Source: Diplocarpon mali
Taxonomy: Eukaryota; Ascomycota; Leotiomycetes; Helotiales; Drepanopezizaceae
Length of the DNA stretch: 39,271 bases
Assembly: GCA_024741835.1 (NCBI GenBank)
Contig: JAENRP010000333.1
Coordinates: forward strand, 8,501-47,771
Direction of reading: 5' to 3'
In this document: one piece after another, positions 8,964 through 19,906 of the stretch
Numbering within the stretch: the first letter of the stretch is position 1
How the letters are laid out: every line of letters begins with the position of its first letter
Notes under the pieces: model-generated
The model's database searches: none
The model's input: the letters and a program-made list of their open reading frames with translations, nothing else
Told to the model about the DNA's origin: nothing
Translations under genes and position numbers: made by a program

Positions 8964-11900
8964 ACAGTAATAGCTTCTGATTCCAATCGAAATACTAGGC
9001 CTAAAGACCTTTAACTCTTTCGAAAGAACTGGCAATAATAGTTCGACGATTTAAAGCTTTACTTCAAAAGCAAAGGCATTAAAATAGCGATTTAAAAGAC
9101 ACTTATTAAATATATAAGAATAGCCCTTTATACTTCTTCTATCAATTCGTTTACTTTTACTTTAATAGCTAATATAATTGCTAAGGATTTGCTAGATATA
9201 TTAAATAAGCTTAGCTTAAGAGCTTTAGTAGATAATAACTAAGAATCCTAAAGGTAGATTTTAAATATGGAAAAGGAGAAGGAGTATAAGCTGGCCTTAG
9301 CTAAATGCAAGCTTAAGATTAATAGAGGTTTAAGTAATAAAGACTAAGATCTAATTTAAGTTTATAATAATATAAAGATAAGATAAGATACTTTAAAGGT
9401 AAAATACTTTCGAATAACTGCCTTTAATACTTAGCATCTACTATAGCAAATCACTTTATTTTAATATAGAAAAGATAAAGATAGTAATAATATAAATATA
9501 AATATAGACTCTACTTAATTTATACTATATAAAGTAAAGAAGAGAGTAAGAGCTATAGATCCTAGGATAGCTATAACTTTTAAGGAAACTTAGCTTTTTA
9601 ATTTCTTACTTAATAGCCTCCTTCTTAAGTTTACTATTATAAAACAATCTCTTCTTATTTAACCTAACCTTAAGATCTATAAGAAGATCGACCTCCTTTA
9701 AATTATTAAGTAAGACCTCAAAGGACGCTTTAAATCGGCAAATACTATATTATAAGGTAACGATAAGCCTAAGAAGAGGAAGGAGTATAGGACAAGCCCT
9801 TAAGCTTATTAGGGATACTACTTTTATAATAGTACTTATAATATTACTAATTATAAAGTTAGAAGGCAATTGATTAATATAATTGCTAGCTTTAATATTA
9901 AAAAGCAATTAAAGCAGAAGTTAAGAAGTAAACTACCTTTATCTTATTAAAGGCCGCAACTATTAAGGAAAGGCAAAGGAAAAGGCTATTTAATTAAAAC
10001 TTTAATAGATACCTTTGATAATAATAGTAGGTTATCTAAACCTAAATCCACTTTTAATAATTTAAATAATAATTATAATAAAGATGCTTATATCTTAAAA
10101 GCCGATCTTTATAAGATCCTTAAATCCGATTGGTATAGTAATACTAGTTGTATAATATATATAACTAATAAACCCTACTTATTTAAAGGCCTGCTTATTA
10201 AAATAAAAAGGCACTTTATTAAAGTTAATAGTAGAAGGTTGTATATAGACTTAATAGGTATAGTAGAAATGAATATTACTAGTATTTCTTTCCTTTTATA
10301 AAATGTTCTCCTTATGCTTAACTTAAGTATTAATCTTTTATTTAATTATAAGATCTATATAAAGTTGAATTATATAAGAGTTTTTAATAATTAGTTTATA
10401 TAGTTTATAAATAATAATTATAAAGTGATCTTTAAGGCTAAAATTAAAGATAGACTTTATATTATCTTAAAGGTAATATTATAGAAATTGACTCTTAAGC
10501 TAAACCTATAAATAGATTCCTTTAAAGAAAGTGCACTCTTTGCCCTAATATAATTAAAAGAGGATAAAGAGAATAGATAGACTCTTAAGCTAGGATTATA
10601 AGTGAAATTTGCGAAAATGACTCTTAAGCTAAGACTATAGGTAGATTATAAAGTATCTTTAAAGATGACTCTTAAGCTAGGATTATAAGTAAATTTAATA
10701 GAAATAACTCTTAAATTAAGATTGCAAATAGATTTTGCAGATTTGCTAATAATAATCCTTAGGCTAGGATTATAAGTGAAATTTGTAAAAATAACTCTTA
10801 GGCTAGGATTGCAAGTGAAATTCGCGAATTTATTAGAAATGATTCTTAAGCTAAGACTATAAGTAGATCTTACTATTTCTAAGAAATCGATTCCTAAGCC
10901 AGGACCGCAAGTAGATCTTGCAGTTTTACTAAAAACGACTCTTAAGCTAGGCTTGCAATTAGAAAACGGTAAAACTTCGAATTGCTATTACTAGTCCTTT
11001 TTAGCTATTAATAATAAAATATCGACTAATAATAGGCTATTAAAGCTATTAGAAGCCGAAAGCTTATTAAAGTATTAGCTAATATATAGAAGATTTGCGC
11101 ATTTAAGGCTAGAGAAATTAAAAGACCTATATAAGGTCTTAACTTTAAAATAAAAGATCTAAGTATTAAAGGATCGCTTAGTATATCAAATTTATAAGCT
11201 AATAAAACTTCAAAATCGGATGCAAATTAAGCTTAATCTATAAAAAGATTCGATACTAATACTAATATCTATTAATACTACTAGATTATTTATAACTTTA
11301 ATTAAAGGAAATAATTAGTTTTTTTAAATAGTAGATAACTCTATTCGGTAGATATAAACCATTTGCACTAGGACTAAGTCTAAGCTTATAAAAAAGCTAG
11401 AAACTTAGAAAGTGATAGAGGAACGCTAGACCTAATTAAAGCTAATAGCTATTAGGTCTAATAATGCATTAGAGATTAGGGTAAAGCTTAATAAATAGGT
11501 AAAATAAGGAGTTTATTATAAACTAACTATAATATATAAAGGTTCCTATTAGAATAGTATTACTAAGCGAAGCATTTAATAAGTAGAGACTGACTATTGC
11601 ACTTTATTATAAGATACTAACCTACTATTAGAATTCTAGGGCCTTGCGATTAAGGCAAATATATACTTATAAAATAGAATAGGTAGTAGACTAATAATTA
11701 ATAGCATTTAAATATTACTATATAAGGCATATTTTAAATAAAAACTAAGCTTAGACTATATCTATATCTTTAAAAGCGTTTGCTATTCCTATATTAGCTT
11801 AAAGTCCTAGCCTATAGGTATAAAGAGTAAAAAGCTAATAAACTAAGGTAGAGAGTATATATTTATTAAGTATATTAAATAGATAATAAAGTAATAGATA

Positions 11901-13826
11901 GTATATATACTAGATTTAAGGCAAGTAATTATATCTTTAATAGTTGAGTTTAATAAATCTTAAAATAAGAGGGAGCTATCCTTAAAGCTTTATATACTTA
12001 GAGATTCGCAAGGTATACTATTTAATAGTAGTACTATTAAGCCGAACTAATAACCCCTCTCTCTTAGCTTAAGTATATTAAGTATACCTACTAATCGACG
12101 ACCTACTAGTTGCTTAAAGGCCGAATAGACTATTCCTATCGTTTGCAAACTATTTAAAGTATAGAATAACTTTAATATTATTATCCTTTTAATTAAAGTA
12201 CCTATAGTAAAGGATATTCTTAAAATAGGTATAAGTAATAATAAGCCTTTACTACTAGAAAGCAGTTCCTTAGATAATAAGCCTACGGAACCTATAGCTA
12301 AACCTACGTCTTTAAAGTGGAATAAAGACTTAGAACTAGAAGATACCTTAGATAAACGCGAGTCTAAGCGTATTTAAGTTATAATAGCATATAGGATTTA
12401 TAAGCTCGAACTTTAATAGAGCTTTGATAAAGATAATGCGTTCCTAGCTACTAAGAGGATAATAAAAATCTCTCTTTTAAAGACGTATAATAAAGCTGTT
12501 AATAATCTAAAGAATAAAGTAGTATAAAATAAGGCAATTTAAAAGGAGATAAGTTCTCTTATTATAAATAGTATATAGATAAAGGAACTAATGCTAAAGG
12601 ATATAAACCTGGTTTTAATAAAGTGGGTCTTTATAATTAAGATATATGTAGATAGGACCTTAAAACGTTATAAGGCAAGGCTTATAGCTAAGGGCTTTTC
12701 CTAATAGTATAAAGAAGACTACTTTAATATATTTGCACTAATAGTTTATATAAATACCCTTTGCATATTTATAGCAATAGTAGCCGCTAAGGACCTTGAA
12801 TGCAGATAGTACAATATTAAAAATACATTTACTAAAGCGATTATAAAAGAATGGATTTTTCTCTTTCGACCTAATAGTATTCCTATATACGCTAGCTACT
12901 CTCTTTATATACTTTGTAATATTTATAGGCTTAAATAATCAGCTTATAATTAAAACCTTTTATATAGCTCTACTTTAATAGAAATAGGATTTATTTAAAG
13001 CCTAGCTAACCCTTATTTATTTACCTATGCTAAGCGTAGAATTAAGTTACTATTATATATTAATAATATTACTATAGCTGCGAAAACAACTACTCACTTA
13101 GATTAGTTCTTTATAATGATTCGGAAACGTTTTAATACTAAGGATCTAAAGGGAATTTATAAGATCCTTAGTATTTACGTTATAAGGAACCGCTCTACTT
13201 AAGAACTCTAGTTAGATTAAGAGTAGTATATTAAGAAGATCCTAGACCAAATAGAACTCTCTATTTATACTCCTAACTTTAAGCTAAAGCGTACTCTAAT
13301 TAAAGGAAAGTATAATAAGTTAAAGCTTGCTAATAAAAGTAAGTAAAGAGAAGATCTAAAGAAGTACTAATAGGATATTAGAGCGATAATATATACTATA
13401 GTATATATAAGACCAGATATTGCCTTTATTATTAAGCAACTTAGTCAGAACCTAAAGGATCCGACAATTTAATATAAGAATATAGTCAAGCGACTTAAAA
13501 GGTACCTTTAATTAATAATTATATAAAAGGTAAGATATAGATTAATGAAATATATAAGCGTAAAGCTTAAAGTATATACTGATTCTAACTAGGCAAATAT
13601 AAAAGGTCGGAAAAGTATATCTAAAAGTATAATAGTATTATATAATAGACTTATATTATAAGGAAGTAGGAAGTAGAAATCAGTAGCTACTACAAATACT
13701 AAGGCCGAATATATATTAATATTATCAAATTGTAAGCAAGGATTATAAATCGCTTAAGTTCTAAAAGATATAGGTTTTATTAAGTATATTAAATAAGATA
13801 GGAATTATATTAATCTTTAAGCAGAT
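8964..13826 (+). pseudogene. gag-pol of Copia element A, main part
   Basis: One degenerate frame with TAA/TAG stops shows the Copia order. The gag (to about 9950) ends in a zinc-knuckle relic near 9806-9860 (GYYFYNSTYNITNYK). Protease at about 10127-10170 reads DWYSNTSC where WxxDTGC is expected, so the catalytic D is now N. The 10-unit array follows. Integrase has an HHCC relic at about 11090-11230 (YRRFAHLRLEKLKDL) and a core with SINTT and RSNNALEI, where D to N is inferred at both catalytic Asp positions. RT at about 12600-13300 has RLIAKGFS and YINN for YxDD. RNase H at about 13560-13826 has YTDSNxANIKGRKS and KSVATTNTKAEYI. The frame is cut by element B at 13827-13831 and ends at 19604. 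All products would act in the cytoplasmic particle, integrase in the nucleus. Confidence 0.88.
10490..10962 (+). repeat. Ten-unit codon-phased array of the quasi-palindrome between protease and integrase of A
   Basis: Unit starts (GACTC or its RIPped form) are at 10490, 10580, 10619, 10667, 10706, 10754, 10793, 10841, 10889 and 10937. Spacings are 90, 39, 48, 39, 48, 39, 48, 48 and 48, all multiples of three. Each unit translates in the pol frame as TLKLGLQV or similar, the RIPped form of TPRPGLRV, followed by a 5-8 residue spacer (for example KFAKM). The unit at 10889 is the least damaged (IPKPGPQV). The insertion lengthens the protease-integrase linker without breaking the frame. Confidence 0.88.
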
Positions 13827-13831
13827 AATAT

Positions 13832-14071
13832 TATAGCAATGAGGTTCTCTGATAGTGAACTTGATAGTAAACTAGAAGAGGGCACGAAGAAGTATAAGGT
13901 GCAAACGACGATGTTGGGTATCTTGTGTCTTGATTCATAAGAGCTCTCTAACTATAAGCTATTTAATAAGGGCTGCCACTAAGTCATATGGCAAGTCATA
14001 TGATATATTATATGTATAATGTGTTATATAATAGATCATATGATAAACATATAACAGGCATTCCTACAATA
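13832..14071 (-). repeat. 3' LTR of element B
   Basis: On the plus strand it runs TATAGCAATGAGG to CCTACAATA. It differs from 19134-19373 mainly by C/T and G/A. The region corresponding to the CATGTG repeats of the other LTR has decayed here to CATATG. An AGAGGGG polypurine tract (minus strand, about 14076-14083) lies just inside it. Confidence 0.92.
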
Positions 14072-14227
14072 CACCCCTCTAGGGAGACCTTTAAAGGTAC
14101 TCGCTAGCAATACATATGATATTATAACTTTTATTATAATCTACAGTTTCGAATGAAAAATCAACCTGCAGATATAGGAAATAGAGTAGAGTTTGCTAGC
14201 GCGAAATCCACCCCTTAGTAAGTCAAA

Positions 14228-14339
14228 ATCAACTCGCGGGCCCGGCCTAGGAGTAAAAAAAAATCACCCCTTAATAGAAGTGCAAAAAAAATCACCCTAT
14301 AATAGAGGTGCAAAAAAAATCACCCTTTAATCGAGGTGC
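14228..14339 (-). repeat. Quasi-palindrome copy followed by three 28-29 base repeats in the 3' part of B
   Basis: The motif is at 14231-14254 in inverted form (ACTCGCGGGCC, then GGCCTAGGAGT). Adjacent on the plus strand are three units: 14255-14283, 14284-14311 and 14312-14339. Each is a run of 8-9 A, then ATCACCC, then an A/T stretch, then GAGGTGC or GAAGTGC. They lie after the recognisable end of RNase H and before the 3' LTR, so they are probably untranslated. The remainder of 14072-14344 shows nothing further. Confidence 0.75.
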
Positions 14340-16129
14340 AGAACCTTTATATTTAACAATTTGATAAAGGCGGCATGGTTAGAGCTATTTAAGCTCTTGG
14401 TAAGGCCGTTAGCGGCGTTGTCTTTGGTATTCGTATACTAGAGGTCTAAATGGCCTTTCCGAAGCTCTTGCCGAATATAATAGAACTTGATATCGATATG
14501 CTTCGTTCTCTGATGATATTCGGGGTTTTCGGTAAGATAAAGGGCTCCTTAGTTATCGCAGATCATCTCGACTTTAGTAGCATCATCGCTAACGTAGCCT
14601 ATTTCCTTAAGTACCTAGCGTATCTAAGAGGCCTTTTGTGCGAATTTGCATATAGCAACGTACTCTGCCTCTATAGATAAAAGAGCGATAATAGTTTGTC
14701 GCTTAAAGGAGGCGGTAATTACGCTATTATTAAGGAAGAATACGGCCTTAGAATAGGAGGCTCTACTTCCTCTATTACCTGCCTAGTTAGAATCGCAATA
14801 GCTATGCAATTTCTAAAGCTCTAAGTCAGTTGTTTTACTTTTAAAGGTAGTATAATAGAATCGCATTCCTTATAAGTATTATAAAACTCGTTTTAAAGCT
14901 GCTATATATTATAGCAAAGGGTTAGTAAGGAATTTGCTAAGAATAGAGCAGTAGTATAGTATATCCTAATGCGTATAGTGCGCAAGGTACTATAAAGAAC
15001 TATAGATCTCCTAGTATAGCTTCACTTCCTATAAAGTGGCTTGGCCTTTAAATTTGACTATATGAACTTCATAGCTATTAGCAAAAGGCGTTAATACGCT
15101 CTTGCAATTAGTTATATGAAAACGTTTAAGAACCTTATTAATATAGGCATTTTAATAAAGCGAGATCGTTCTATTTTATTGATCTCTAACTATACGTACT
15201 CCTAAGAAGTAGTTAGCCGGTTCGCTACCTATAATCTCGAAGAGGTTGCAAAGATCTCTCTTAAACTTATTATATATATTACCCTTCTTTACTACTATAA
15301 GGAAGTCGTCGATATAGGTAATAATGAGAATCCGAGAGGCGCAGTTGATATATACGCAATTGTTAGTATTAAGAGGTTGAAAATCGAGCTTTTATAGCTT
15401 AGACCGTAGCTTTTCTTGCTATAGTTGTAGAGATTACTTTAAGTTATATAAGGCCTTAAGAAGCTTAAGATAGTATTCTTAAGGTGAAAGAACGACCTTG
15501 TCTTAAGTATATCTAAGAGGTAATTTAATATAGATATTAAAGTCAGCTTCTGAATTAAGGAAAGCTGTTTCAATATCGAACTGATTTAGCTTAAAGTCGT
15601 ATAGCGCTATAAGCGCAATTGCGATCTTCTAAACCGCAGATTTGCATACTCTAGCAAAAGTCTAGTTGTAATCTCGACCTTATTATTGCATATAGCCTTA
15701 TATAACGAATCTGACCTTCTATTAGGAGATTTTCCCGTTTTAGTCTTTTTTAGTTTTAAAGACGAGCCTTAATCTAAGTACTCTATTGTCTTTAAAGAGT
15801 TCTAAGCGTTTTACTACTACTTATGTATTCTTATAAGCGAGGGAATTATACTTAAAGTTGATCGTAGATCGCTATTTGTTAGCGTCGGCGCAAGAGAGGG
15901 CTTATTCGACTGTTTTTAGGTTATTTAGGTATAGAGAGTTAAGTAGGGCCATATAGAAGGCGCCTAAATAGGCTTCCTTATTATTAGAGTTATCAGCTTT
16001 GAATCTAAGAGCAGTAGAGTGAGTAGCTCTCTTCTTAGAAGGCTGAGGGTAAGCCTTGTTCTTTGAACTAGGAGGTCTTCCTTTCTTTCTTAGAGTTGGA
16101 AGCTCAGCTTTATTAGCTTCTTTTGAATC

Positions 16130-16208
16130 GACTCGCGGTCCTGGCCTAGGAGTGAAATCATCATTATCGTAAGAGTCAGAATTGACTCGCAGTCCTGGCC
16201 TAGGAGTG
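16130..16208 (-). repeat. Two quasi-palindrome copies 54 bases apart in the integrase-RT linker of B
   Basis: Copies begin at 16130 and 16184, both ACTCGCxGTCC then GGCCTAGGAGTGAAAT on the plus strand. The 54-base spacing is 18 codons. They lie inside a 133-codon open frame and are read on the minus strand as TPRPGLRV and TPRPGPRV, each preceded by F and followed by N/D-S. Confidence 0.9.
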
Positions 16209-17596
16209 AAATTACCCCTTAATTGCGGCTTTGTAATTAGGCTGTCTTTATCAAATCGAACGTAAGATGATCGAATAATCTTTTTACCTATTTGCAATAG
16301 CATATAGATTTAATAGATACTTCTGCTATTAAATCTGATAAGAGTACTTACCTTTGCTCTTAAAGCGAGTTTATTGCTTTAAGTTTGCTTTTCTTTCTTG
16401 ATTAGTATATAAATGCAATAGCCTAATACTTGAAGATGCTTGACTAAGGGAGTATAAGACTTATTAGGCTTAATATTATCCTAAAAAACCTTATATAGAG
16501 TCTTGCCGCTAAGAATATCAAAGGTAGTGAGATTAGTAATATATATCACCGAAAGAAGGAGGTAAGGCCAAAGAAAGGAAGGGATATTTTAGTCAATTAT
16601 AGCTATTCGCAACTTTTCCATTAGTATACAAATTGATCGTTCCAATCTACCGTCTTATTCTAGCGTATATAAAGTAGATTCTTCTAAAATCATACTAAGG
16701 TTTTCTATAAGTATTCGCATCTATATAAGAGAGTACTCCTTGCCTCTATCAGTTCTCTAACGCTTGATTGTACAATTATACTAAGTTTATAAGAGGCTGA
16801 TCATTTTCTTATTTGCTTCGAAGGCATTAGATTTATTTATATAGGTCTATTCCCATTTAGCTATTATAGCTAGGCAAGTAAAGATAGAGGCGTATTTATA
16901 GCCGTTTAAGCCAGTTGGCTTCAGATGAACCATATCGATATATAGCTTATTAAGTGCCTTTATAGGTCGAGGGCGAGCTGAACGTTTATTAATATATCAG
17001 AGAGGTTTGCCTTTTTCGCAAGGAGCGCAGATTCGCGTCTTTTCTGATTTTATTTCCTTAATCTATATATTAGTAATAGTAGATTGGGTCTTTCTAACCG
17101 TTTATAGGCCAGCGTGGCCTAATCGATAGTATTATAGCTTAATATCAAGAGGTCCGTTCTTAATAGCAGCTAGGAGAGCATATCCACTTATATAACTAAA
17201 GGAGTTAGTAGAAGGCTATTCCTTATTGATATATATATTGTTGTCAATAGTGCAAATTTCCTTCTTATTAGATAGGAACAGCTTGCCATTTTAATAAAAG
17301 CCTTTTATTTTATTAAGTTTACTACCTAAGTATAGGCAGATAGGTAATTGAGGTATATAGAAAGTATTAATTAACTTAAGAATATATACCTTTCTATTAG
17401 ATTTAAGTATATTAACTTTGCAAGTGCCAATGCCGAGAGGTTGAATAGATCTATTAACTATACTTAAAGAGGGTAGATTATCTTAAGTAGTATAGGAAGT
17501 GAACTTAGAGAGATTATTAGAGATATGCTTACTAGCACCTATATTATATAGCTAACGATTCCTCAATTTTGATAAAAAGTAGGAGGTAGAAGAACT

Positions 17597-17690
17597 GAGT
17601 CCTAGGCCTGGCCCGCGAGTGGAAATTGGCCCTAGGGAGGAGTCGGAATTGAGTCCTAGGCCTGGCTCGCGAGTGAGAATTGGCCCTAGG
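17597..17690 (-). repeat. Two quasi-palindrome copies 54 bases apart before the protease of B
   Basis: Copies begin at 17597 and 17651 in the opposite orientation to those at 16130. Both are followed by AAATTGGCCCTAGGG (GAATTGG in the second), so the whole 54-base unit was duplicated. Within the 81-codon open minus-strand frame 17797-17552 they read TREPGLGL and TRGPGLGL, the reverse-orientation peptide of the motif. Confidence 0.9.
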
Positions 17691-17830
17691 GTTAGTAATA
17701 GCATAGTATGCCTAAAGAGGTCATTATCTGACTCTTCGTCTTCCTTCTGAATCTTCCTAGAAGGCTTCTTGCCTTTTGGTAATAATGATAATAGCAAGGA
17801 CTTATCGTCTTTGCCTTTAAGGTGACGAAA

Positions 17831-19024
17831 TACGTACTTCTTCCCTAAGTCCTTCTCTTAAGCCTCTCTTTTCGATTTGTTAATTGTAAAACAATCTTCT
17901 ACCTTATAGTATAGCTTTGGTTGCTTATAATAAGGATAGGGGGAGCTAGGAGAGGAGGTAGTATTCCTAGAGGTACTCTTCTTTAAGTCTTTGAAACCTC
18001 CCTTGTTTTCTGACTTCTTATAATTAGAGGAATGCGGCTTGCTAGCCGATTTGTTATTATATAAGACGGTTCTATTCATTTTTAAACTCTGTAAGGCTTG
18101 AGCTTCGTCTATAATATCTTTAATAAGAGCTTTAAGCGTGATCTTTGATTTTCGTTTAGCTGCTATAGCTAAGCGAAGGTTAAAGCGTTATCGATCTGCT
18201 TAAATAGGCCATCTATTAGAATAGCTAGTAATAAATATAATAGGGTGCTAGTAAGAGGGAGGGGTAGAGTCGAGAGCTTCCAATTTAGTAATTGAAAGCC
18301 TAAAGGCGACGACGTAAGCTTCAAGTGAATTAAAGTTATTATATTTAATAGTAATATAGGTCTATATAGCATTATATTCAAGTACTATTCCAGATCCTTT
18401 ATACTATTTTTAAAGAGCTTCCTATATATCTAAGGCAGATTTGTCGCCTTCTATATAAGCTAGTAGGCCTGGTTTGCAATTAAGTGTAATAGCAAGCTTT
18501 ATTTGAGATTCCTTAGCTTCCTATTTAACCTAATTGTCCCTTTCCTCATTTATAATAGAACGGTCCTATAAATTAACCTTAAGTGGAGTATATATTCTAG
18601 CTTTTATATAAAGATATATAATCAAGGCGTTTGACTTTGCAAGGTTCAAAACCTTATTCCTTTACTAGCTATAGTCCTTTGCGCCTTTAAGCTTTTAAGA
18701 CTTAGGGAGGCTAAGGGCAGCCGAAGATAACGATAATATCTTATTTGTATATTTGTATATAGAGTTGTCGAAAGGAGAAGGTAGAGAAGGAGGAGGAGGA
18801 GGAGATGAACTATTGAATTCGAGTTTAGGGTACTATATATCAGTCCCTTTAAAAATAGGTAATTCAGGCAGTAGAGTACTTTTAGCAATTAAGCTGGTAA
18901 TCTCAGCTATCAATCCTAATGATTCAGCTATAGTAATAAATCTTGCGTAAGCTTGGATTATTATATAGCGCTCCAGAAGGGGAGTAGCTACTATTTTATT
19001 ATTAAAATAACGCTTATTATACAT
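17831..19024 (-). pseudogene. gag of Copia element B
   Basis: ATG at 19024 lies about 110 bases inside the 5' LTR and opens a 63-codon clean stretch (MYNKRYFNNKIV onward). A Pro-rich stretch follows, then a UBN2-type Copia gag core around FNSLEAYVVAFRLSITKLEA (about 18340-18280). Next comes a 73-codon clean stretch from ATG 18079 with a Ser/Lys-rich tail. A zinc-knuckle relic near 17930 (YYKQPKLYYKVEDCF) has its cysteines and histidine mostly lost. The product would be the particle-forming nucleocapsid. Frame continuity into protease suggests a single gag-pol polyprotein. Shorter clean frames at 18169-18381 and 18646-18888 are shadows in other frames. Confidence 0.75.
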
Positions 19025-19120
19025 TGTTAGTTAAGTAAAACTTAAAATATCGATCAGCCTTTTCATTTGTAAGAGAGACTCTAATCGATGGAATTTGTCG
19101 AATGCTATTTATAGGCATAC

Positions 19121-19133
19121 GGGGCTTATAACC
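19121..19133 (-). promoter_or_regulatory. Primer-binding site of element B
   Basis: On the minus strand, GGTTATAAGCCCC directly abuts the 5' LTR. It is the same initiator-Met half-tRNA complement as in element A, in an element with an unrelated LTR. Confidence 0.7.
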
Positions 19134-19373
19134 TATAGCAATGAGGTTCTCTAATAGTGAACTTGATAGTAAACTAGAAGAGGGTACGAAGAAGTATGAG
19201 GTGCAAACGACGATATTAGGTGTCTTATGTCTTGATTTATAAGAGCTCTCTAACTATAAGCTATTTAATAAGGGCTGCCACTAAGTCATGTGGCAAGTCA
19301 TATGACATATTATATGTATGATATGTCATGTGACAGATCATGTGACAAATATGTGACGGGCATTCCTGCAATA
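19134..19373 (-). repeat. 5' LTR of element B, with repeated E-box-like palindromes
   Basis: These 240 bases pair with 13832-14071. Read on the minus strand it starts TATTGCAGGAATGCC. Its first 90 bases (U3) hold at least five related 10-mers, read on the plus strand as GTCATGTGGC, GTCATATGAC, GTCATGTGAC, ATCATGTGAC and ATATGTGAC, between 19285 and 19358. They look like decayed copies of one palindrome, possibly CACGTG-centred. Confidence 0.9.
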
Positions 19374-19604
19374 AATATAAAGGCGATTGCACTTATAAAG
19401 AATCTATACTTATATAAGCGATTGAAATATATTAATATTGCCTACTACTTTATCTATAACCTTATTATAAAGAATAAGTTATTAATTACCTATATTTTAA
19501 CTAATCGAATAGTAGCAAATAGATTTATAAAGCTACTAGAGATAGTTGTAAAGTTTAAAGCATTTAAAGATATGCTAAAGTTGCAAAAGATAGTAGGGGT
19601 TTAA
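19374..19604 (+). pseudogene. C-terminal end of element A pol (RNase H tail)
   Basis: After the B insertion the frame of A resumes and runs clean to TAA at 19602-19604. It reads AIALIKNLYLYKRLKYINI, then FIYNLIIKNKLLITYILTN, then FIKLLEIV, matching the Copia RNase H tail (GAIALxxNPxxHxRxKHIxxxYHFIR, then LADxxTKPL). The upstream half, with the catalytic residues, is before 13827. An ATG at 19290 inside the B LTR makes the open stretch look longer than the true A-derived part. Confidence 0.85.
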
Positions 19605-19617
19605 TAGGCTTAAGGAC

Positions 19618-19768
19618 GACTCCTAAGCCTACCTTGCGAATTAGGTTATATAGTCTTATAAAGGAAAGTTTTTAAATCGACTCCTAGGCCTAGACCGCGA
19701 GTTAAGTTATATAGTCTTATAAAGGAACGCTTTTAGGAAATTTAACTCCTAGTCCTACTTTGCGAGTA
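19618..19768 (+). repeat. Three quasi-palindrome copies in the 3' untranslated part of A
   Basis: Copies start at 19618, 19679 and 19744 (ACTCCTAAGCC, ACTCCTAGGCC and ACTCCTAGTCC arms). The first two are followed by nearly the same 30 bases (TTATATAGTCTTATAAAGGAA), so a unit of about 61 bases was duplicated. Spacings of 61 and 65 are not multiples of three, in contrast to all coding copies. They lie after the stop codon of pol. Confidence 0.85.
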
Positions 19769-19906
19769 GAGTTTAATAATTTTAATAAAGGTTACTATTA
19801 ATTGATTGTTTTTAATTTAAAAAGATACTTAAGAGTTAGATTAGCGCAAAAGGATAGTTGTTATTTTCCCGATTATAAGTCAATTAGAGTAAGGTCTAAG
19901 TAGAGG

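Larger units (their letters stand above)
14345..17830 (-). pseudogene. pol of Copia element B (protease, integrase, RT, RNase H)
   Basis: On the minus strand, protease begins near 17560 with IGASKHISNNLSKF (the family has DTGAxxHI). Integrase at about 17200-16400 has YRLGHAGL for the HHCC region, ICAPCEKGK, YIDMVHLKPTG with its first Asp, and RTDRGKEYS with its second. A linker of 133 clean codons (16303-15902) carries two quasi-palindrome copies read as TPRPGLRV and TPRPGPRV. RT at about 15850-15000 includes FDIETAFLNSE and YIDDFLIVV, so the YxDD box is intact. RNase H ends in TKHIDIKFYYIRQEL and NTKDNAANGLTKSL near 14350. Stops are sparse TAA/TAG. This is the best preserved pol in the window but is still broken. 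Confidence 0.9.
13832..19373 (-). mobile_element. Element B: Copia-type LTR retrotransposon inserted in the RNase H of A
   Basis: Two 240-base LTRs lie at 13832-14071 and 19134-19373, with TSDs AATAT at 13827-13831 and 19374-19378. The element is read on the minus strand: 5' LTR 19373-19134, primer-binding site, gag, protease, integrase, linker, RT, RNase H, 3' LTR. At 5542 bp it is complete. It belongs to a different Copia lineage from A but shares the same half-tRNA primer site. It is the innermost insertion of its stack. It has the fewest in-frame stops of the pol regions here, as expected for the youngest. Confidence 0.93.

Noticed and set aside
10490..10962. CRISPR-like array, because of regularly spaced short repeats.
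   Set aside because: Spacers are short and similar to one another, the array lies within a retrotransposon frame, and the genome is eukaryotic.
14450..14680. Plus-strand 76-codon frame.
   Set aside because: It is antisense to the RNase H of element B, which is clearly recognisable on the minus strand.
18169..18888. Minus-strand open frames at 18169-18381 and 18646-18888.
   Set aside because: They lie in a different frame from the Copia gag core of element B, which explains the region better.
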